Counted from the stretch's first letter, positions 16,480-25,628 are shown. The stretch is 64,000 bases of DNA from Enterobacter sp. RHBSTW-00175 (GCF_013927005.1 NZ_CP055930.1:1240001-1304000); one strand, 5' to 3'. Notes: generated from the letters alone by a model not told the origin. Numbers and translations: made by a program.

Positions 16480-17317
16480 CGCGGTTCGCTCCCGGCTCGA
16501 AGGCGGTACGGAACACATCGCCCAGCACGTTAAAACTGAACACCGTCAGCAGGATCAAAATACCGGGGAACATCGCAAGCCATGAGGCTTCACCAATGTA
16601 CGACTGCGCATTGTTAAGCATACTGCCCCAGGACGCTGCAGGTGCCTGGACGCCAAGCCCAAGGAAGCTGAGCGTCGATTCCATCAAAATGGCCGACGCG
16701 ATGTTGAGCGTAGCCGCCACAATAATGGTCGGCAGTACGCCAGGAATAATATGGCGCACAATAATACGCAGCGGGTGTTCTCCGGATGCGCGAGCATAGA
16801 GCACATACTCGCGCTCTTTCACCGACAGGGTTTCCGCACGCACCAGCCGCGACATGCTCATCCACGTCAGCAGGCTGATGATAAGGATAATGTTATCCAC
16901 TCCGGGCTTGAGGTAGGCGTTCACCACCAGCAGCAGGAAGAAGGCCGGAATAGCCATCAGGATATCGACGGCGCGCATCATCAGGTTATCGAGCCAGCCG
17001 CCAAAATAACCACTTACCGTGCCGACGACCGTGCCAATCAGCGTGGAAAAAACCATCGCCAGAAAACCGACCATCAGTGATATCTGCCCGCCATACAGCG
17101 CGCGGGTGAAGTAGTCACGCCCGTATTCGTCGGTGCCAAACCAGTGCGCGGCATCCGGGGGTAAGGTGCGGGCACCCAGCGCCATCTGGTCGGGATCGTA
17201 AGAACTCAGCCCAGCGCACAGGGCCGCGATGACGAAAATAAACAGAACAAATAATGAAAACTGCGCCGGACGATTGCGGCGCAACTGGTGACGAACCTGT
17301 TGCCAGCGTCTGCTCAT
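16472..17317 (-). CDS. Peptide ABC transporter permease (DppC/OppC type)
   Basis: 281 aa. It has an N-terminal membrane segment, then about five more, with the EAA loop that contacts the ATPases near RASGEHPLRIIVRHIIPGVLP. Forms the inner-membrane channel with the DppB-type partner encoded five bases upstream. Overlaps the next ATPase gene by eight bases, so the transport genes are tightly coupled. Confidence 0.93.
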   Translation of the reverse strand: MSRRWQQVRHQLRRNRPAQFSLFVLFIFVIAALCAGLSSYDPDQMALGARTLPPDAAHWFGTDEYGRDYFTRALYGGQISLMVGFLAMVFSTLIGTVVGTVSGYFGGWLDNLMMRAVDILMAIPAFFLLLVVNAYLKPGVDNIILIISLLTWMSMSRLVRAETLSVKEREYVLYARASGEHPLRIIVRHIIPGVLPTIIVAATLNIASAILMESTLSFLGLGVQAPAASWGSMLNNAQSYIGEASWLAMFPGILILLTVFSFNVLGDVFRTAFEPGANRDE

Positions 17318-17322
17318 CCGGG

Positions 17323-18276
17323 TTACCTCAGTGTACGAATGCGGGGATCGGCGAAGCGATAAAGCAGATCCGCTACCAGGTTGCCGAGGATCAGCATCAT
17401 CGAAGAAAGCATGATGATCGCCATGATCAGCGGGTAATCCAGCGAGGTGATCGACTGGATCCCAAGCAGGCCCATTCCCGGCCAGGAGAAGACACTTTCT
17501 GTCACATACGCACCTACCACCAGTTCACCAAACGACAGGCCAAACAGGGTTATCACCGGCAGCAGCACGTTTTTCAGCACATGATGGAACAGAATACTGG
17601 AACGTGTCGCGCCGTAGGCGAGCTGGGTTTGCACGTAGTCGGCAGAAAGCTGTGAAATGGTATTCGAACGGATGTAACGCACGTAGCTGGAGAGGTTGTA
17701 AAAGGTGAGCGCGATACACGGCAGCACGCCGTGGCGCAGGACATCCAGCCAGTTGTCGTCCATGCCGATGGTGCGCATTCCCATACTGGGGAACCAGTTC
17801 AGCTGCACGGCAAAAACGGTAATGAGAAGAATACCAAACCAGAAAATCGGCACCGAAATACCGATATAGGCGAATAAGTTCAGCACGTGATCCAGCCAAC
17901 GGTGCTTAAATGCCCCAGCCAGCAGTCCCAGCGGGATGGCCAGCACAATCGCCATCAGCAGCGAGGCGCCCATCAGCCCTAACGTTGCCGGAATGCGCTC
18001 GCCGATCATCTCCAGCACCGGGCGGTGGTAAATCAGCGAATAGCCCAGATCGCCCTGTAAAACGTTCTTCAGCCACAGCACGTACTGCGTCACCAGAGGT
18101 TTATCCAGCCCCATACTCTGGCGAATACGCTCAATATCTTCCGGGGCCATACGTGGCGTAATGTACGCAGCAACCGGATCGCCGGGCGCGAGTTTGACCA
18201 GCAAAAAAGCCACCAGCGAAATAAAGAAAAGCATCGGTAGCAGTTGCAGCAGCCGACGCGTGAGTAATGTGTTCAC
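17323..18276 (-). CDS. Peptide ABC transporter permease (DppB/OppB type)
   Basis: 317 aa with about six membrane segments: start TRRLLQLLPMLFFISLVAF, the family block LAPGDPVAAYI, and the EAA loop around AYGATRSSILFHHVLKNVLLP. Pairs with the DppC-type permease. It lies 60 bases after the binding-protein gene, with an attenuator-like hairpin between them. The substrate may be a di- or oligopeptide, nickel chelate or glutathione; sequence alone does not decide. Confidence 0.93.
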   Translation of the reverse strand: MNTLLTRRLLQLLPMLFFISLVAFLLVKLAPGDPVAAYITPRMAPEDIERIRQSMGLDKPLVTQYVLWLKNVLQGDLGYSLIYHRPVLEMIGERIPATLGLMGASLLMAIVLAIPLGLLAGAFKHRWLDHVLNLFAYIGISVPIFWFGILLITVFAVQLNWFPSMGMRTIGMDDNWLDVLRHGVLPCIALTFYNLSSYVRYIRSNTISQLSADYVQTQLAYGATRSSILFHHVLKNVLLPVITLFGLSFGELVVGAYVTESVFSWPGMGLLGIQSITSLDYPLIMAIIMLSSMMLILGNLVADLLYRFADPRIRTLR

Positions 18277-18305
18277 GACATGCCCTTACACGACTTACCA
18301 TACGA

Positions 18306-18329
18306 AAAACCCCGGCCAGGTGACCGGGG
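18306..18329 (-). terminator. Intra-operon attenuator between binding-protein and permease genes
   Basis: On the minus strand ACCCCGGTC and GGCCGGGGT form a stem followed by TTTT. Partial termination here would give more binding protein than permease, as is common in ABC operons. Confidence 0.7.
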
Positions 18330-18336
18330 TAACTGC

Positions 18337-19926
18337 TTATTTTTGGTAGATTTTTGACAGATCCTGGAACAGATAAACCGGCTTCGGTTCCGCTTCCTGA
18401 GTGCCGCCAAAGCGTTTATCCACGGCAACGGTCGCGTTGGTGTAGGCAATCGGGTAGTAGGTCATGTCGTTTGCCACGGTCTGCTGAATTTGCTTGTAGA
18501 TATCAGCACGTTTCGCGGTGTCGGTTTCCACTGCGCCTTTGTCCCACAGGGCATCAAACTGCGGATTTTTGTAGTGGGCATAGTTGTAGGCTTCGTTGCT
18601 CATAAACAGCGATTTGTAGCCATCCGGCTCTGAACCCATGATGTAACCACCCAGGTTCAGCTCCCACGCGGTGTTGTTCATATCCAGGCTACGCTGGGAC
18701 ATGGCGTTGGAGTCCAGCGGCATCAGTTCGACGTTCACCCCAATGCCCTTCAGCGCCTGCTGAATGTAGAGCGCCATGCTCTCCTGGGTTTTGTTGGTGT
18801 TCACATACGCCAGATGCAGCTTCAGGTTTTCCGGCGCACCGGAGGCCTTCAGCAGATCTTTGGCTTTTTGCTGATCGAACTTGTACTGCTCTACGTCGTC
18901 AGTCTGATACAGCGTATCCGGCGTCAGGAACGAAGTTGCCGGTTTGGCGTAGTCCAGCGAGGTAAACGCGGTCTGGGTCAGCTCGTCTTTGTTGATGGCA
19001 TAGGCAATGGCCTGACGCAGCTCTTTGCTTTTCATGACCGGCACGTTCTGGTTAAAGGTCATGTAAGCCAGACGCCCTTCCGGGTACACCACAAAATCAA
19101 ATTTACCGGTGTTTTTCAGGCGGTTCACGTCCTGCGGGTCAACCATCTTGAGGTTGATTTCGCCGTTTTGCAGCGCCAGGTTGGCGGAGTTGCTGTCTTT
19201 GGCAAAACGGTAGGTCACGGAATCGAGCTTCGCTTTACCGTTCCAGTAATCGTCAAAACGGGTCAGGGCGAAATACTGCCCGGCGCGGTACTCTTTAAAC
19301 TTGAACGGCCCGGAACCCACCGGCGCATCGTTTTTGGTGCTTTTTTCCAGATCGCCTTCATTCGCGAACACGTGCTGTGGGATTGGGTAGATCTGCACCA
19401 GGGTTCCGGTAAAGGCTGCGCTCACCTGCGGTAAGGTGAACTTCACGGTGCGATCGTCAACCTTGCTCACTTCTACGGGTTTGCCGCCGTAAGTGAACAT
19501 GCTGCGGAAGAAGCTGTGCTGTTTGGCATCCAGCAGTTTATTGAAGGTGAACACTACGTCGTCCGCCGTCAGCGGCTGGCCATCCTGCCATTTCAGATTG
19601 GGTTTTAAGGTCAGGGTGTAGCTCAGGTTATCGGCGGATGGCGTCAGGCTTTCTGCCAGTCCCCATTCAATTTTGCCGTTGTTGAAGCTATACAGCGGGG
19701 CATAAAGCGCCTGCATGATGGTTAAGGTGGTACGGTCGCTGGCATAGAGTGGGTTAACGGCTAACGGGTCACCGGAGGTAATACCGATAATCAGCGAGCC
19801 CCCCTCTTTTGGGGCGTCGCTTTTCGCTGCTGGCGCATTACTCGTCTCTTTATTTTTCGCATCATCACAGCCTGCCAGACCTAACGCGAGCGATACTACA
19901 ACTGCGGATAACAGAAGCTTACGCAT
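18337..19926 (-). CDS. Peptide ABC transporter substrate-binding lipoprotein (SBP family 5)
   Basis: 529 aa. It begins with a lipoprotein signal, lipobox LGLAGC with Cys20, followed by Asp at +2, which would keep it on the inner membrane. That is less usual for Gram-negative family-5 binding proteins, which are mostly soluble. Family features include YAPLYSFNNGKIEWGLAES, the block LKPNLKWQDGQPLTADDVVF, and YMTFNQNVPVM. First gene of a five-gene operon with two permeases and two ATPases, divergent from yghU. Substrate unknown. Confidence 0.92.
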   Translation of the reverse strand: MRKLLLSAVVVSLALGLAGCDDAKNKETSNAPAAKSDAPKEGGSLIIGITSGDPLAVNPLYASDRTTLTIMQALYAPLYSFNNGKIEWGLAESLTPSADNLSYTLTLKPNLKWQDGQPLTADDVVFTFNKLLDAKQHSFFRSMFTYGGKPVEVSKVDDRTVKFTLPQVSAAFTGTLVQIYPIPQHVFANEGDLEKSTKNDAPVGSGPFKFKEYRAGQYFALTRFDDYWNGKAKLDSVTYRFAKDSNSANLALQNGEINLKMVDPQDVNRLKNTGKFDFVVYPEGRLAYMTFNQNVPVMKSKELRQAIAYAINKDELTQTAFTSLDYAKPATSFLTPDTLYQTDDVEQYKFDQQKAKDLLKASGAPENLKLHLAYVNTNKTQESMALYIQQALKGIGVNVELMPLDSNAMSQRSLDMNNTAWELNLGGYIMGSEPDGYKSLFMSNEAYNYAHYKNPQFDALWDKGAVETDTAKRADIYKQIQQTVANDMTYYPIAYTNATVAVDKRFGGTQEAEPKPVYLFQDLSKIYQK

Positions 19927-20171
19927 CTCACTAACTCCTTGCCTGATAAAGTATTTACTACTGATAATTTTCTTTATATGACAGCATCATATTCAGCTTT
20001 GCGGTAATACGCATTAACAATGAAAATGCGATTTTCGATTAAGCTTATAACGGTTTTGATATATATAAGCGCCAGAAGGAATAGCCGCGACTCTAATGCG
20101 CTCAGTTCGTTAAACCATTCACAAATCTCCTGCTACACTGCCTCAACACATCACTCAAAAGGCAGGCCAAC

Positions 20172-21038
20172 ATGTCAGACAACACTTATCAGCCACCGAA
20201 AGTGTGGGAATGGAAACAGAACAACGGCGGTGCGTTCGCCAACATCAACCGTCCGGTATCCGGTGCAACCCATGAAAAAACGCTGCCGGTAGGATCGCAC
20301 CCGCTGCAGCTCTATTCCCTGGGGACACCGAACGGCCAGAAAGTCACTATCATGCTCGAAGAGCTGCTGGCGCTGGGCGTGACGGGTGCAGAGTATGATG
20401 CGTGGCTTATCCGCATCGGTGAGGGCGATCAGTTCTCCAGCGGCTTTGTGGACGTGAACCCGAACTCGAAAATACCGGCACTGCGTGACCACTCAACCAC
20501 CCCGCCAACGCGCGTATTTGAATCCGGTAATATCCTGCTGTATCTCGCAGAGAAATTTGGTCACTTCCTGCCAAAAGATCCGGCGGGCCGGGTAGAAACC
20601 CTGAACTGGCTGTTCTGGTTACAAGGCTCTGCGCCGTTCCTCGGCGGCGGTTTTGGCCACTTCTACAACTATGCGCCTGTAAAGATTGAGTACGCGATTG
20701 ACCGCTTCACCATGGAGTCAAAACGTCTGCTCGACGTGCTGGACAAACAGCTGGCGCGTAGCCGCTATGTGGCGGGAGAAGAGTACACCATTGCCGATAT
20801 GGCTATCTGGCCGTGGTTCGGCAACGTGGTGCTCGGGAACGTGTATAACGCCGCAGAGTTCCTGGATGCGCAGCAGTACACCAACGTGCAACGTTGGGCA
20901 AAAGATGTGGCACACCGTCCGGCAGTGAAGCGCGGCCGCATGGTTAACCGCACCTTTGGCGAGCCGAGCGAACAGCTGCATGAACGCCATGCGGCAAGCG
21001 ATTTTGATACGAATACCGAGGATAAGCGTCAGGGCTGA
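20172..21038 (+). CDS. yghU: YghU, Nu-class glutathione S-transferase-like disulfide-bond reductase
   Basis: 288 aa, the length of E. coli YghU, beginning MSDNTYQPPKVWEWKQNNGG. The thioredoxin-like N-terminal domain (LYSLGTPNGQKVTIMLEE) has the Asn-rich active-site region of the Nu class (NPNSKIPALRD, FESGNILLYLAEK), then the all-helical C-terminal domain. These enzymes bind two glutathiones and reduce disulfides or organic hydroperoxides. In E. coli it also lies next to gss. The 3' side is interrupted 26 bases later by an IS481-family element. Confidence 0.96.
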   Translation: MSDNTYQPPKVWEWKQNNGGAFANINRPVSGATHEKTLPVGSHPLQLYSLGTPNGQKVTIMLEELLALGVTGAEYDAWLIRIGEGDQFSSGFVDVNPNSKIPALRDHSTTPPTRVFESGNILLYLAEKFGHFLPKDPAGRVETLNWLFWLQGSAPFLGGGFGHFYNYAPVKIEYAIDRFTMESKRLLDVLDKQLARSRYVAGEEYTIADMAIWPWFGNVVLGNVYNAAEFLDAQQYTNVQRWAKDVAHRPAVKRGRMVNRTFGEPSEQLHERHAASDFDTNTEDKRQG

Positions 21039-21063
21039 TGCCCTCACCCTAACCCTCTCCCAC

Positions 21064-22348
21064 TGTACGGTCCGGGGACATAGTGAACACTTGTTCGGGG
21101 ACATGGTAGACACTTACAACTAAGGCATAAGAACCCGTTTATGGAGTCGCTTATGTCCTGGGATGCGAGAGATACCATGTCATTACGTACCGAGTTTGTT
21201 TTGTTCGCCTCGCAGGACGGGGCGAACATCCGTTCCCTCTGCCGTCGCTTCGGCATTTCACCTGCCACCGGCTATAAGTGGCTTCGCCGCTGGGCGGAGG
21301 AAGGGGCCTCCGGCCTTCAGGACCGCCCGCGCATACCGCACCATTCCCCGAACCGCTCATCTGACGACATCACTGCCCTGCTGCGTATGGCGCATGACCG
21401 CCATGAACGCTGGGGCGCACGCAAGATAAAGCGCTGGCTGGAAGACCAGGGGCACACCATGCCCGCCTTCAGCACCGTCCATAACCTCATGGCCCGTCAC
21501 GGTCTGCTGCCGGGCACTTCACCGGGCATTCCCGCCACGGGACGGTTCGAACATGACGCGCCGAACCGCCTCTGGCAGATGGATTTTAAGGGCCACTTTC
21601 CCTTTGGAGGCGGCCGCTGCCATCCGCTCACCCTGCTGGACGACCACTCCCGATTTTCCCTGTGCCTGGCGCACTGTACCGATGAACGGCGCGAGACCGT
21701 GCAGCAGCAGCTGGTCAGCGTGTTTGAGCGCTACGGCCTGCCGGACCGGATGACGATGGACAACGGTTCTCCGTGGGGAGACACCACCGGCACCTGGACG
21801 GCGCTGGAGCTGTGGCTGATGCGTCTGGGTATCCGGGTGGGGCACTCCCGGCCGTATCATCCGCAGACGCAGGGTAAGCTGGAGCGTTTTCACCGGAGCC
21901 TGAAGGCAGAAGTGCTGCAGGGGAAGTGGTTCGCGAGCGGGGGCGAACTGCAGCGCGCCTTCGACCACTGGCGGACAGTCTATAACCTTGAACGCCCGCA
22001 TGAGGCGCTGGATATGGCGGTACCGGGGTCGCGGTATAAGCCGTCAGAGCGGCAGTACAGCGGCAACACCACGCCCCCGGAATACGACGAGGGCGTGATG
22101 GTCAGGAAAGTGGATATCAGCGGAAAGCTGAGCGTGAAAGGGGTAAGTCTGAGCGCAGGCAAGGCGTTCAGGGGAGAACGGGTCGGGCTGAAGGAGATGC
22201 AGGAAGACGGCAGCTACGAGGTGTGGTGGTACAGCACGAAAGTGGGGGTGATCGACCTGAAGAAAAAGTCGATCACCATGGGTAAAGGATGTTAAAAAGT
22301 GTTCACCATGTCCCCGAACACCTGTCTACCATGTCCCCGGAACGTACA
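21064..22348 (+). mobile_element. IS481-family insertion sequence, copy A, with 5-bp target duplication
   Basis: 1,285 bp between inverted ends starting TGTACGGTCCGGGGACAT (left) and TGTACGTTCCGGGGACAT (right, read inward), each with a second internal GTTCGGGGACATGGT block. CCCAC is repeated directly at 21059-21063 and 22349-22353. The element lies inside a palindromic intergenic repeat: CCCTCACCCTAACCCTCTCCC on the left and GGGGAGAGGG on the right. It encodes one transposase. Copy B at 31892-33176 has the same length and orientation. Confidence 0.95.
21153..22295 (+). CDS. IS481-family transposase, copy A
   Basis: 380 aa from the ATG at 21153, which has GGAG six bases upstream; an in-frame ATG at 21141 would add four residues. 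N-terminal HTH (SLCRRFGISPATGYKWLRRW), then an rve-type integrase core with Asp in WQMDFKGHF, Asp in MTMDNGSPWG and Glu in QGKLERFHRSL. The C-terminal tail has beta strands typical of the family. Identical in translation to copy B. Confidence 0.95.
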   Translation: MSWDARDTMSLRTEFVLFASQDGANIRSLCRRFGISPATGYKWLRRWAEEGASGLQDRPRIPHHSPNRSSDDITALLRMAHDRHERWGARKIKRWLEDQGHTMPAFSTVHNLMARHGLLPGTSPGIPATGRFEHDAPNRLWQMDFKGHFPFGGGRCHPLTLLDDHSRFSLCLAHCTDERRETVQQQLVSVFERYGLPDRMTMDNGSPWGDTTGTWTALELWLMRLGIRVGHSRPYHPQTQGKLERFHRSLKAEVLQGKWFASGGELQRAFDHWRTVYNLERPHEALDMAVPGSRYKPSERQYSGNTTPPEYDEGVMVRKVDISGKLSVKGVSLSAGKAFRGERVGLKEMQEDGSYEVWWYSTKVGVIDLKKKSITMGKGC

Positions 22349-22373
22349 CCCACGGGGAGAGGGAATAAAAAAG

Positions 22374-22402
22374 TAGGCCGGGTAAGCGCAGCGCCACCCG
22401 GC
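22374..22402. repeat. Single REP unit
   Basis: GGCCGGGTAAGCGCAGCGCC followed by ACCCGGC, in the 3' region after the ModA-like gene. Confidence 0.75.
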
Positions 22403-22406
22403 TAAA

Positions 22407-23090
22407 TTACGCCCCGAACCCTGCCTGTTGCAGGATCATCTTCGCCTCTGCTGACACCAGATATTCCGCGAGCGCTCTGCCCTTCGGCGTCACCACCGCA
22501 CACGCATACTCCGCGCGCGGGTTATACGCTGCGGGGATGTCGATAACCATCAGCCCGTCGACTTCCCGCAATGTTGCGGCATAGCTGGCATAACCGATAA
22601 ACACCTCCGCCTGGCCGCCATGAATAATCCACTCAGCCGCCAGTTTGCCCGTCGGAATCGGCGCGGAATTTCGCCCGCCCACCAGCGCTTTCGCCCGCAT
22701 TCTTACCCCCTCACCTGCTTCGCCCATGCGGGTAAACAGCGCCTGGGTGTAATCCCCGGACGGATCGGTTCCCGCCGTAGAGGTCGCGATACGCACATCA
22801 TCACGGGTAAGCAAAGTGAACCAGTCATCCCCCGCGTGCAGCACATCGCTGCGCACCGTCAGGCAAAGCTGATTGCTGGCAAAAGGCACCACCGATAACG
22901 CCTGCCCGGACGCGAATAACGCCTGCGGATGGGCAAGATTTGCCGAAGCAAACAGGTCGCACGACTCACCGGTTTCAATACGTTCCCGTAACAGCCCGGC
23001 CGGGCCGAACTGGGTTTCGACCGGTTCAGGAAAGTGCGCCATTAAATTCTGCCACACCACCCGCAGGCTGCCCGCTGCCAGCACGCGCAT
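22407..23090 (-). CDS. ModA-like substrate-binding protein without signal peptide
   Basis: 227 aa. Starts MRVLAAGSLRVVWQNLMAHF, the fold start of molybdate-type binding proteins (AAGSL ... ANLAHPQAL ... ASNQLCLTVRSD ... YASYAATL). Those normally begin with a signal peptide, absent here, so the protein is cytoplasmic as read, or exported by other means. The start forms TGATG with the stop of the upstream binding-protein gene, so the two are translationally coupled. No permease or ATPase is nearby. It may be a sensor or chaperone for the same metal oxyanion or chelate rather than a transporter part. Confidence 0.8.
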   Translation of the reverse strand: MRVLAAGSLRVVWQNLMAHFPEPVETQFGPAGLLRERIETGESCDLFASANLAHPQALFASGQALSVVPFASNQLCLTVRSDVLHAGDDWFTLLTRDDVRIATSTAGTDPSGDYTQALFTRMGEAGEGVRMRAKALVGGRNSAPIPTGKLAAEWIIHGGQAEVFIGYASYAATLREVDGLMVIDIPAAYNPRAEYACAVVTPKGRALAEYLVSAEAKMILQQAGFGA

Positions 23091-24142
23091 CAATCAATGC
23101 CCTGATACGTGGTGCGATAAAAACGCTGATACCAGTCGTTCGCGACCTTGCGCATATCCACGTCTTTAAACTTCTCCGGGTAGAGCTTTTTCGCCATCCA
23201 CAGCTCACCAATGCCCATTGCTTCCGGCATTGGGTAGCCCCAGGCTTTGGCGTAATCCGGCATCAGGTAAACGCGCTGATTTTTCACCGCGTCGATGGTC
23301 TGCCACTGCGCACCGGTTTTGATCTCGTTAACCACAGACGGGTAACGGTCCTGCACGAAGATCACCTGCGGGTTCCAGGCAATCACCTGCTCCATCGCCA
23401 CGGTTTTAAAACCCTGAATGGTGGCCGCTGCCACGTTAACCGCGCCCGCGTGCGCCATCATCAGGCCGGTATATTTCCCGGAGCCGTAGGTGGTGAGTTC
23501 CGGGTTAGCCATGTAAGCGCGAACACGTTTTTCCGCCGGGATATCTTTCAGGTGGTCGCTGACCATTTTGCGGCCATTGTCGGTCGCTGCAATCAGGGCT
23601 TTCGCTTCTGGCTGTTTATTAACTATTTCGCCAATCAGGGTGATCCCTTCTCGCAAACCCAGATCGTAAGCCTGTTCTTCATCTGCCATCGTTGGGTTCA
23701 GTTTGGCTTTTTCACCGGCAGCATCGTGGCGCAGGGAAATGGCGACCACCGGAATACCCAGGCTGCTGATCTTGTCGATCATCTCCTGCGGCGCGTAGTT
23801 AGTGACGAACACCACCTGCGGCTTCAGCGCCACCAGTTTTTCCGGGTCGACGTGGGTGAGGTCGCCAAGCGCGGCTTTCTGGTTCAGCTCTGGTGCCAGG
23901 CGCGCGTAGCCGTCGCCCAACTGCTGTTTCCAGTTCGCCATCACACCGACGATTTTGTCGGTGGCATTCATCTGCACCAGCAGATTCAGGGTCTGGTGCT
24001 GGAGCACAACCACACGGTCAACTTCATCAGGAAGAGTGACGGTACGACCAATCTGGTCAGTTATCTGGCGGGATGCCTGGGATGATAACGGGAGTAAAAT
24101 CAGTACGCTAAACGCGACTGCCTGCCAAAAGCGTTGTTTCAT
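23090..24142 (-). CDS. Class III (FecB/BtuF/MolA-type) periplasmic substrate-binding protein
   Basis: 350 aa. A signal peptide (MKQRFWQAVAFSVLILLPLSSQA) is followed by RQITDQIGRTVTLPDEVDRVVVL, the usual start of iron-siderophore, cobalamin or molybdate MolA binding domains. Two lobes are joined by a long helix, with KLVALKPQVVFVTN and WQTIDAVKNQRVYLMP. GAGG precedes the ATG. The coupled ModA-like gene downstream hints at molybdate or tungstate, but the ligand is not decided by the sequence. No membrane or ATPase gene in the unit. Confidence 0.88.
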   Translation of the reverse strand: MKQRFWQAVAFSVLILLPLSSQASRQITDQIGRTVTLPDEVDRVVVLQHQTLNLLVQMNATDKIVGVMANWKQQLGDGYARLAPELNQKAALGDLTHVDPEKLVALKPQVVFVTNYAPQEMIDKISSLGIPVVAISLRHDAAGEKAKLNPTMADEEQAYDLGLREGITLIGEIVNKQPEAKALIAATDNGRKMVSDHLKDIPAEKRVRAYMANPELTTYGSGKYTGLMMAHAGAVNVAAATIQGFKTVAMEQVIAWNPQVIFVQDRYPSVVNEIKTGAQWQTIDAVKNQRVYLMPDYAKAWGYPMPEAMGIGELWMAKKLYPEKFKDVDMRKVANDWYQRFYRTTYQGID

Positions 24143-24305
24143 ATAATCCTCACATTTTCGTTATGCAAAAGATTATACAGCGATAGTACATCGGAGTCGT
24201 GGTGTGCTTTGGGGGTAAGTAAACAAGCATTATTGGCCTACCAGGTATTCGGGCCGACTGACAGACTTCACGCCGATGTTTGATTTACGACTACAAGGAA
24301 CCGTC

Positions 24306-24656
24306 ATGAAATACCTGAAAACCACGCTTCTTCTCAGCACCCTTATCGTTTCTGCATCCACCATGGCGATGGATAAAACCGCCGCTGGTGCGGTAGCAGG
24401 CGCTGCCATTGGCGCCGTTGCAGGCAAAGATGTGAAGTCTACTGTCGGTGGCGCAGTCGTCGGTGCGGGTACAGGGGCGATGTTCAAAAACGGCGATAAA
24501 GGTAAAGCCGCGCGTAAAGGCGGAGCTGTCGGCGCTGCCGTTGGCGCGGGCGCTGCCGTTGGCGCGGGCGCTGCGGCTGTAACCGGTAAGAGCGTACTGA
24601 AAGGTGCAGCCGTGGGTGCTGGCTCTGGCGCGCTGATTGGTGAAGCCACGCACTAA
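24306..24656 (+). CDS. Small exported glycine-zipper protein
   Basis: 116 aa from the ATG at 24306 (AAGGA upstream); an earlier in-frame ATG lacks a binding site. Signal peptide MKYLKTTLLLSTLIVSASTMA, then two glycine-zipper runs (AGAVAGAAIGAVAGKDVKS and GGAVGAAVGAGAAVGAGAA) separated by a basic stretch GDKGKAARK. Similar small proteins such as YmgG and OsmB insert in or associate with the envelope. The runs of near-identical GCGGGCGCTG units make the gene prone to slippage. Confidence 0.8.
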   Translation: MKYLKTTLLLSTLIVSASTMAMDKTAAGAVAGAAIGAVAGKDVKSTVGGAVVGAGTGAMFKNGDKGKAARKGGAVGAAVGAGAAVGAGAAAVTGKSVLKGAAVGAGSGALIGEATH

Positions 24657-24662
24657 AAACCT

Positions 24663-24695
24663 CGCCGGGCGGCACTACGTTTGCCCGGCCTACGA
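24663..24695. repeat. REP-like palindrome
   Basis: GCCGGGCGGCACTACG pairs with TTTGCCCGGC, directly after the glycine-zipper gene; also lies in the 3' region of the converging small gene at 24717. Confidence 0.65.
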
Positions 24696-24716
24696 AGACA
24701 TTCCCTTCAAATAAGA

Positions 24717-24989
24717 TTAATGGTGATCATCATACTGATGTTCAATCACCATCCCTTCCGCCACGCTCGCCACATGGCGTGCACGCGGGTGATAAACCGG
24801 CGCAGGTGCGGCATAGGTGGTAGGTGCGGGCGCTGGCGCAACGACCACTGCCTGGGGGACCGTGGTCGATGACGGGACAATCACCACTTTATAGCCGCTC
24901 GGCACATCCACGGTGACGCTTTGCGCCATTGCCGAATTGGCCATGGCTAACCCGGCCAGGGCGGCCAGTAAAATAAAGAGATTTTTCAT
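24717..24989 (-). CDS. Small exported protein of unknown function
   Basis: 90 aa. Signal peptide MKNLFILLAALAGLAMANSAMA, then a short mature part rich in Val, Pro and Ala (SVTVDVPSGYKVVIVP, APAPAPTTYAAPAP) and a His-rich end (YDDHH). The proline/alanine stretch resembles envelope-spanning linkers. No family recognised. It stands alone, with an AT-rich upstream region of about 180 bases. Confidence 0.65.
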   Translation of the reverse strand: MKNLFILLAALAGLAMANSAMAQSVTVDVPSGYKVVIVPSSTTVPQAVVVAPAPAPTTYAAPAPVYHPRARHVASVAEGMVIEHQYDDHH

Positions 24990-25126
24990 AGTAAATTATA
25001 TTCCAGGTACAATTCAGAAATATAATTATGGCGAACCTTTCTTAAGACAATATTAATTTTCGTTCTTTGCAATGTGCAGAAAATGCCAAATTTATTGTTA
25101 CATTAATAAATAGAAAAAATAGCACA

Positions 25127-25155
25127 GGCCGGGTAAGGCGCAGCCGCCACCCGGC
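25127..25155. repeat. Single REP unit
   Basis: GGCCGGGTAAGGCGCAGCCG then CCACCCGGC, just after the stop of the 25169-25618 gene. Confidence 0.75.
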
Positions 25156-25168
25156 AACTTACGGCTTT

Positions 25169-25618
25169 TTAATTAATCGCGATATTCCCTTCCAGCGTAT
25201 TTATCCAGCGTGGTGCTTTCAGCGTATCGGCGAAATAACCCACCAGCTCGCAGAGCAAACTTTCCATAACCGCTGCCATCTCTGGTGGCAATGCCCGGCT
25301 TATCAACAACTGCGTTAATACCTGGCAATACTGCGCCAGCTGGTCACTTTCAGGCTCAAAAGCAGGCAGGCGCGACGGCAAATCGTCCACGATGAAATGC
25401 GGGATTAAGTGCGCCGGAACAGGCTCGTGCAGCGTGGGTTGCAACAGTGCGAGGCAGGCGGAGAGACGCCCGCAAAGCGCCAGTTTTTCGGTGATGTCGT
25501 CGCATTCCACCAGAGAATAAGCGTACTGCTCGCAGTTGTCCGCCAGCTCGGTGAAATCGGTGGTGTTGGCAAAGGGCGTGGTAAATAACGCGTGTGTCTG
25601 GGTTGGGATCGTAGCCAT
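25169..25618 (-). CDS. Unknown 149-aa protein
   Basis: 149 aa from the ATG at 25618, preceded by AGGAGG eight bases upstream; a longer frame would add ten residues across the binding site. Acidic and helical (FTELADNCEQYAYSLVECDD, AVMESLLCELVGYFADTL), no signal or membrane segment. I do not recognise a family. The 5' leader can fold so that the binding site is paired (see 25629-25716). That leader and the gene recall the small regulatory genes of P4-type satellites, but this is an impression only. Confidence 0.65.
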   Translation of the reverse strand: MATIPTQTHALFTTPFANTTDFTELADNCEQYAYSLVECDDITEKLALCGRLSACLALLQPTLHEPVPAHLIPHFIVDDLPSRLPAFEPESDQLAQYCQVLTQLLISRALPPEMAAVMESLLCELVGYFADTLKAPRWINTLEGNIAIN

Positions 25619-25628
25619 GATGGCAGCC

